DNA of 64,000 nt from NCBI RefSeq assembly GCF_001625305.1, contig NW_017803713.1, positions 2,253,850-2,317,849 of the forward strand, written 5' to 3'. The stretch comes from Branchiostoma belcheri (lineage: Eukaryota > Chordata > Leptocardii > Amphioxiformes > Branchiostomatidae). The notes under the pieces are model-generated. The model was given only the letters and a program-made list of their open reading frames with translations, did not search any database and was not told the DNA's origin. The stretch's first letter is position 1. Every line of letters begins with the position of its first letter. The position numbers and the translations under genes were made by a program. Below, one piece after another: positions 57,887 to 64,000 of this stretch.

Positions 57887-60800
57887 GTGAGTTGCGCATG
57901 TCTACTAAAGTTAAATAAATTAATACCCGCCCTCCTGATGTTCATGGTTTATAATTTGTTTGTTTCAATGGGGCCTGTGTACACCAGGGCTGGTTGTTGC
58001 ACTACATTCAGAAACGCCCAGTTTCTTACTCTATACTGCATGATATGAAGGAAGGCTTTTTGTCTGTTTATCACTGGGAGCGGCCGTGTGTATTAGAGTA
58101 TAACTTACATTGTAAGTGTCTGAAAATAGACACAAGTGTGCACAAAAGCATTAAGCTGTTAAAAGATAGGTAGGACAATGAGTAAAGGTTGCTGGAGTTG
58201 TAATTATTAACAGGATTGATTACCCAAATAAGTTGCATTAACCAAGCACAGATCTCGTTTATTTGACTCAGGTGCATGTTGTTTGTTAGCTTTTTCATGT
58301 CAGAAGTCTAACATCTGTGGATTTGTAAGTTATGTTGGCAGCGAGAAGGATGGCCTATGGTAATGAGGCATGGCAACCAGTCCATCCTGCCAGGTCAAAA
58401 TTCAGCAGTTCTGTTTGTCAGTGGAGCTCAAGTTTGGCTCCCCTGTCAGGGTTAGAGACTGAGCAGTCAGCAGTTTACCTTGGGGAACAGTGGTTCACTT
58501 GTTACATTTCACTTTTGTCTGGACACAAAGAGTTTGCCAAACAGGGTCAGTTGTGCTTTACACCACAAGAGTGAGGTGTCCAATGTAGCTCATCATAGTT
58601 ACGCCTTGCTACCAAGCAAAGATTATTATATTAGAGCAGTTAAAGATTGTGCTGGACATGTTTACTAGACAGATGAAACTGAAAACATGTCCAATGGAAG
58701 TCTGTAGGCGTGGAGAAAACTGCAGCATGAGTAATCATCAGACAAACAAGAAGGAAGCCCAGACGCGGGCTAGACCTTAGAACAATACCCTGCATTTTCC
58801 TTATAAGGAAGTTGGGTTCTGGCAGTGTCCAGTGCCTGATCAAGGTTTAGCTACAAAAAACATAGGGCCGAAGCCTGCTCCTTTCTTCCCCAGCTACCTC
58901 TAATTTGTACCTCTGTAGATGTAATGACTTATTTTACATCAGGTACAGGTATTGATTAGTAGGGTAAAAAGGGAACATTATGTAGGAACATGTCTACAGG
59001 CTCCAGAGTGACTGTGGTTGGGAGAGGGTATGCACTAAGCAGTTTACATAGTCCTACAATAACAATAGGAACTCATAGGGGTCAGTAAACACAGTAGCCT
59101 ACTGCCATAGTGTTCAGTCAGTTAATACTAGATAAATATTGCCAACAGAATGTGGCTGCCAGGTGTACATCTTAAAAGATAAGAGTTATGTTTGGAACAG
59201 TGTCCTATACTATAGTCATAGTTTTTGTGAATTTGATTTCCTGGAGTCCCTTACTTACACCAAGGAGCTTAGAATCAAGGCCTCCTTGGTTACACATAAG
59301 TATCTCTGCCACAAAAATAGTTACCAAGTTATGACCAGTACTTTGAGTTTGACATAATTAAGTGTAGCCTCCTGTATACAATTAGCACAACATGGTGTTA
59401 GACAATCCCATGCTTTTCCAGCTTGACCAGATGAGAATACAAAACTACTGTTTAGAATACTGTTTTTCAGGGTGAGCATAAATGATTTTGAATTAAACCA
59501 TGGTGGGAAGGGGACTGTAGAATGCTGTTTCTTCACATCATTTTGTGTCTATCAGGTAATGCCTGAAAACAATGCTAGATAAAGATAGCATGCCGCACCA
59601 GTTATTGTCTCTTTTAAAGAAAAATGTTTTATAGATTGTTGAAAACCTTTTGGTCAATTTTTGACAAATGTGGGGTTTTTATAATGCAGTCCAAATTAAT
59701 CAACTGCTTGCCTTGGACAAAATCTTTCTTTCGAATACTAGGCCATTATTGCGCCGTCCCTGTTGCACATGATCTTTCCCAATGCCTGGCATGTAAGCCA
59801 CTCAAGCAGGTGGTGCTAGGACTGGTACCGCACCATGGTGGGCTGGCTTAGCGGCATGTCCAGCCATTGGTCTGTCCCCTCAGCCTCCCCTGGGTCTGGT
59901 ATTCTGCCGTTAAACCGCTGTTAGAGCGTGAGGTACAACAAAGACTGTCAGGACAAGGCGAAGCGATGAGGTCACCCTTCCTAGAGTTACAAGATCCTGG
60001 TCTTGTGAGCTTGGATATGGTAGATTCTGCTTGGACTTGTTGACAGTAAGGGGAGGGAGTTGATCAATATCTCCAGTACAAATATCCAACCTTGAATCAC
60101 GTTACCAGGAGGTTGTAGCTGTTGCCTATTCTAGCAATACCTGCTACTGTAGTTGGGATGGTATTAAAGTCTCATGTTTCATATCTTTCACATGTTTAAA
60201 CTGGGAAGGTTGTTCATTAGTTAAATCTTTAAGCATCTAAACACAACTAAGTGTTGACTGTGGATCGGTTTCTTTAGCCAACAAATATGGCTGGATACTG
60301 ATTACAAGTTCTAAGTTACCCTTTGAACCAGTTAGTGACCTGATTATGATGTTCAAAGTTCAGTGTTGGTTACTTGGAAAACAAACCCATGCGCTTGCAG
60401 ACCTTTACCACAGCAGCTAGAGCTTCACTCAGAGTCAGATCTTTCTAAAAAAATTAGCCAAATGTCCACAGTGCTGTTATCCTTGCAACATACATTTGCA
60501 TACAGAGATGGAAGTACTGTACCATAATGGGGGTATGAATTTGTTTTAACTACTGTATCCTGAGGCCCCATGATGTATTGTTTCAATGCAGGTAAGTGTA
60601 AATCACAAGTCAGATGTTCATGCAAAAGGAATGAAGTCAGCAATTTTCTACCAAGAATAATCACTGAGGCAGTAAATGTAGTATGAGCACCACTTAAAGA
60701 GGGAAATTGGACAGTATTGGCATCCACAGTAAGAGGGGATACATTTCTTACACTATATATTATACTATTATTGTTTTATGTTGGGACTTACCAAACAAAA

Positions 60801-63800
60801 TATTTGGCAACTTGCATGTTGATATGCAACACATTTTGCAGGAATTGTTAGAAGTACATGTAGCTGCTGTTACTGGTCAGATTATATCTCATTTGCATTC
60901 TCATGGCATCCTTTGGTTGTAGCTGCTCTCATTGGTCAGATTTATCTCTTGCTTGTGCCAAGATCATGTAGCCAACTTCACAACATGTCAGATTTCAGAT
61001 GTCTTTAAACCACGGGGTAGTAATGAAGTTGCAAACAACAGTCAAAGATAAACTACATTTTAAAATTTTTTTTCACAGAATATTTAAATTGAGAGACTGC
61101 CAAGTAGAAGCCTACCTTTGTTGAATACTCAGAACAGGCTGGTCGAAGAGCAAATAATGCAGATCAATGACCACACGTTAACATTGGATGCACACATTGT
61201 TTGAACAGGATTATTCTGTCTTCCTCATTACAATTTGATGTTTTGGGAATTAGACGCAAATGACGGCTGAGAAATGAAGTATTGATCTACAGTGTATATT
61301 GTCCCAGGAAGCATTGGCAACTGTCTACCTCCATACCTGGCTAGGGTTCTAAATACCCACCTGCAACCTGCAATTTTCACAACATATGTCTAGGGTGCAG
61401 GATTGCAGACTTTCACACAGGCCTATGCTAACATCCTCAAATATAATGATGAATGAGGAAGTAGAAACATCTGCAACTTGTAGTGGTTATCCAATGACAC
61501 AAACAAACAGGCTGGTATTACTGTAATCTTTTTAAGATAACTATAGTATTGTATGTATCAAAGAATGATGTTGAAGAAGATTCACTCCATTCTCATCAGA
61601 CTAGAGTAGAGAATAAGAAAATTCTTCCTGTGGAATTCTGTCCCATGACTATCCTTTGAGGTCTCCCCATTATGCTAGTCTTTTCATGCAGGAGTCTATA
61701 ATGATGGTGACTTAAAAAGGTCATCAGACTACCTGGGATCATTCCTAAAGCTGTCAGACAGATGGTGCAGGTCTGGCAATAAACCTCCACCATCGTTAGG
61801 CTGCACAGATATCATTTTTATGGATCACATCTGTGTGTTGGATGTTTTTGCCCGTTTCCCTCCCCTCCCTATGGAACATCTTGATCCTGTTGTCTAACAG
61901 ACAGTAATGAAATTTGTTCTATAACTTATGTGGACGTCAGCACATTGTGTATAACATCTTTTAACATGTCCCAAAATGAGCATAAGATTTTTTGTGCCTG
62001 CTTTTAGCAGAATTAGGTTTATGGAGTATGTCTATGTGATTCATTGAATTGAGCTGGCATGGCCTTATCAAGTGACAAATACTGTCTGCGAGGAGTCAGC
62101 TGACATTAAAGCTAGCTCTTGGGCTCAGGCCTTAATTTCAGTTTTTCATGCTAATGTTGAAGGTAACATTGTGAGGTTGAAGATAGGTAACATTTTTGAA
62201 AGCTTCCTCCTACTCTCGGTTTTCTGACATGTTTTTTGGTAAGATAATTGAGATACCTAATCACAAACTGTATTATCAAGATTTTGACTTAAGTGCAAAA
62301 TGTCATAAATTTTCTGGATATAGTCATAGATTAGTGCAGGACACATTGAAACAACTGAAACTAGAAATGACAAGAAGAAATGACCGAAACTACAAATGAC
62401 AAGAAGTGATGTCACATGATGATTTTTTTTATACATATTCATGTATTACTATCAATAACCATGGATGTCTACAGATTAGTTTGAGAATTTTTTATAAACA
62501 ACATCAAAGTTCAAACTTGTTCTAACATGATGGCCTGCTTAGTTACAGTTCTCCCATCTCCTAAGCAGCCATCTCTGCTATCTCTCTACACAGGTGGTCA
62601 GGTCAGAGATAGGAGCCTCCTGATAAAAAAGTCCACAGTATGTGCCATATGGCCCCAAAGGCCTACTGCATCAGGAAAAACTTATTGAGCCTAGGGAAAG
62701 ATGCAGAGTTACTTCTGTACTGTACTGATGGATGTTGGGTCAGTGCTGGCTTAAAACCCCATTCCTCAAGGGGAGATTATGTGTTCCTAGACGTCATAGC
62801 AGAATGAATAGAAGTAGCCTGTGCATATTAATGGTTTGTGTGACTTACACGCTAATGTACAGGTTGTGCATCGTAAAGTTGAACCACACATTGACCATTC
62901 CTTATCAGAGTTCCCCAGTAACTATAATGTCGGCCTGGTGATAAAGCTGCAGACTTCTGAAGCATGGCTTTGTGCACTCTCTTAGCACCGCGGGCTGGCA
63001 TGCTGAGATACCGTGAAAGAAAGCCTCTGTGCAATTTTACAACACTACAGAAGCCAACATATAACTTGCCATTTTGGTCTAGATTTTTCCAAAGTCATGT
63101 CAGTACCAGACATACTTCTAACATCTAGATTCTTGATTTATGCTCTTCCTTCTCGCCCTCGCCACAGGGATGACGTCTCTCCCCATCTCTTGCAGGGCTT
63201 TTTGTAATAACCTGGTGCCGACGTCAGCTTTTGTCACACCAGCAGTGATTGACTCTTTGTCAGCGCCTGTAGTTCGTTCTAATCAGGACTAGAAGATTGC
63301 GTTTAACCACCAGAGGTGTAACAATATTACTTATGGCACAGTATTTCATTTTGTGCCATACATGATATGCAGCACATTTTTCACTGTTCAGGCGCCTTTG
63401 TGTACAGTTGAGCGAAATTATCTTTTCACTTTCCTTGTTGGTGCATCTGTCTGGCAAAAGCAATAGAATTCCCTGTTTCTTTGAGTTAAAAATAAAATTG
63501 AGAAAAGTACAGCAACCTGCAAACTGAGGAAAATCTAAAGGGATCTTACATGCGGACTTGATAACCAGCAATGCATGGATTTTTGTTTTGCCTGAGAAAC
63601 TCCTATTGAAATTAAGAAGAATCTTTTCCCTCTTATGAATAATGATTTTGTAACTTGATGTATTTTTTAATGATCTTGTAGATCACACAAATTTGCATTA
63701 ACCAGGAGTATTTCCAAGCATGTTGTATATGCATTATTTATGAGTTATAAGTGCTATAATGGCACACATCTGAATTATAAAAGGTTATTAGGGCAGTTCA

Positions 63801-64000
63801 AGTGTTTCTTAGCATTAGACAACAAGGACTGTATTAATGATATTTTGAATGAAATTTCCTGTAAATATTTTAGTAAACTAGTACATTCATCCCAACTAGT
63901 ACATTTATCAAAGCAGTGGTGACATGTGGGAAGTTGTTAATGTTATCCAAAATCAGTTTTTCTTGTGTTTCTTACCATATTTGAAATTAAATATTGTGGC
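57887..64000 (+). other. Long MARK intron, no exon seen
   Basis: After the donor at 57887 no sequence matching the next MARK exon (LFREVRIMKxLNHPNIVKLF) was found. The stretch is AT-rich with no clear repeat or gene. Confidence 0.5.

Overview
This is animal nuclear DNA with GT-AG introns and about 20% or less coding density. Gene content (IκB, LRRC73, WDR25 next to WARS1, a BEGAIN/TJAP1 ancestor), a fucolectin-type lectin exon and short foldback elements suggest a cephalochordate (amphioxus, Branchiostoma). The species is an inference, since no database search was possible.

Layout, left to right. (1) 179-946 (+): the last two exons of a 2-oxoglutarate/Fe(II) oxygenase. (2) 2989-12522 (-): a complete STIP1/HOP co-chaperone gene; one intron holds a Tc1 transposon, a stray lectin exon and an assembly duplication, and the gene carries a pair of alternative 125-bp TPR exons. 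(3) 15006-18142 (-): an IκB gene with six ankyrin repeats and palindromic κB sites upstream, with three 1-base homopolymer frameshifts. (4) 18.8-19.5 kb: three foldback repeats. (5) 21747-23936 (+): LRRC73. (6) 25457-29020 (-): WARS1, head to head with (7) 29671-37730 (+): WDR25, which has a very large disordered N-terminal exon and a CR1/L2-like LINE in its fourth intron. (8) 40911-45372 (-): one gene homologous to both vertebrate BEGAIN and TJAP1. (9) 46587-49267 (+): VPS53, N-terminal 515 codons only. (10) a 270-base gap and a 398-bp Harbinger-like MITE. (11) 56224-57886 (+): the first three coding exons of a MARK/Par-1 kinase, running off the right edge in a long intron.

Exon phases were checked by length: STIP1 (549 aa), LRRC73 (298 aa), WARS1 (415 aa), WDR25 (1329 aa) and BEGAIN/TJAP1 (908 aa) all close without correction. 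IκB, VPS53 and MARK need 1-base homopolymer corrections, which look like sequencing errors.

The strongest biological points are the STIP1 exon pair (each 125 bp, so using both or neither breaks the frame), the gene order that merges what in human is split between 14q32, 6p21 and 11q13, the κB sites at the IκB gene (feedback), the novel repeat-rich WDR25 N-terminus, and the repeated acidic di-leucine motifs in the BEGAIN/TJAP1 protein. I found no operon-like or defence-type system.
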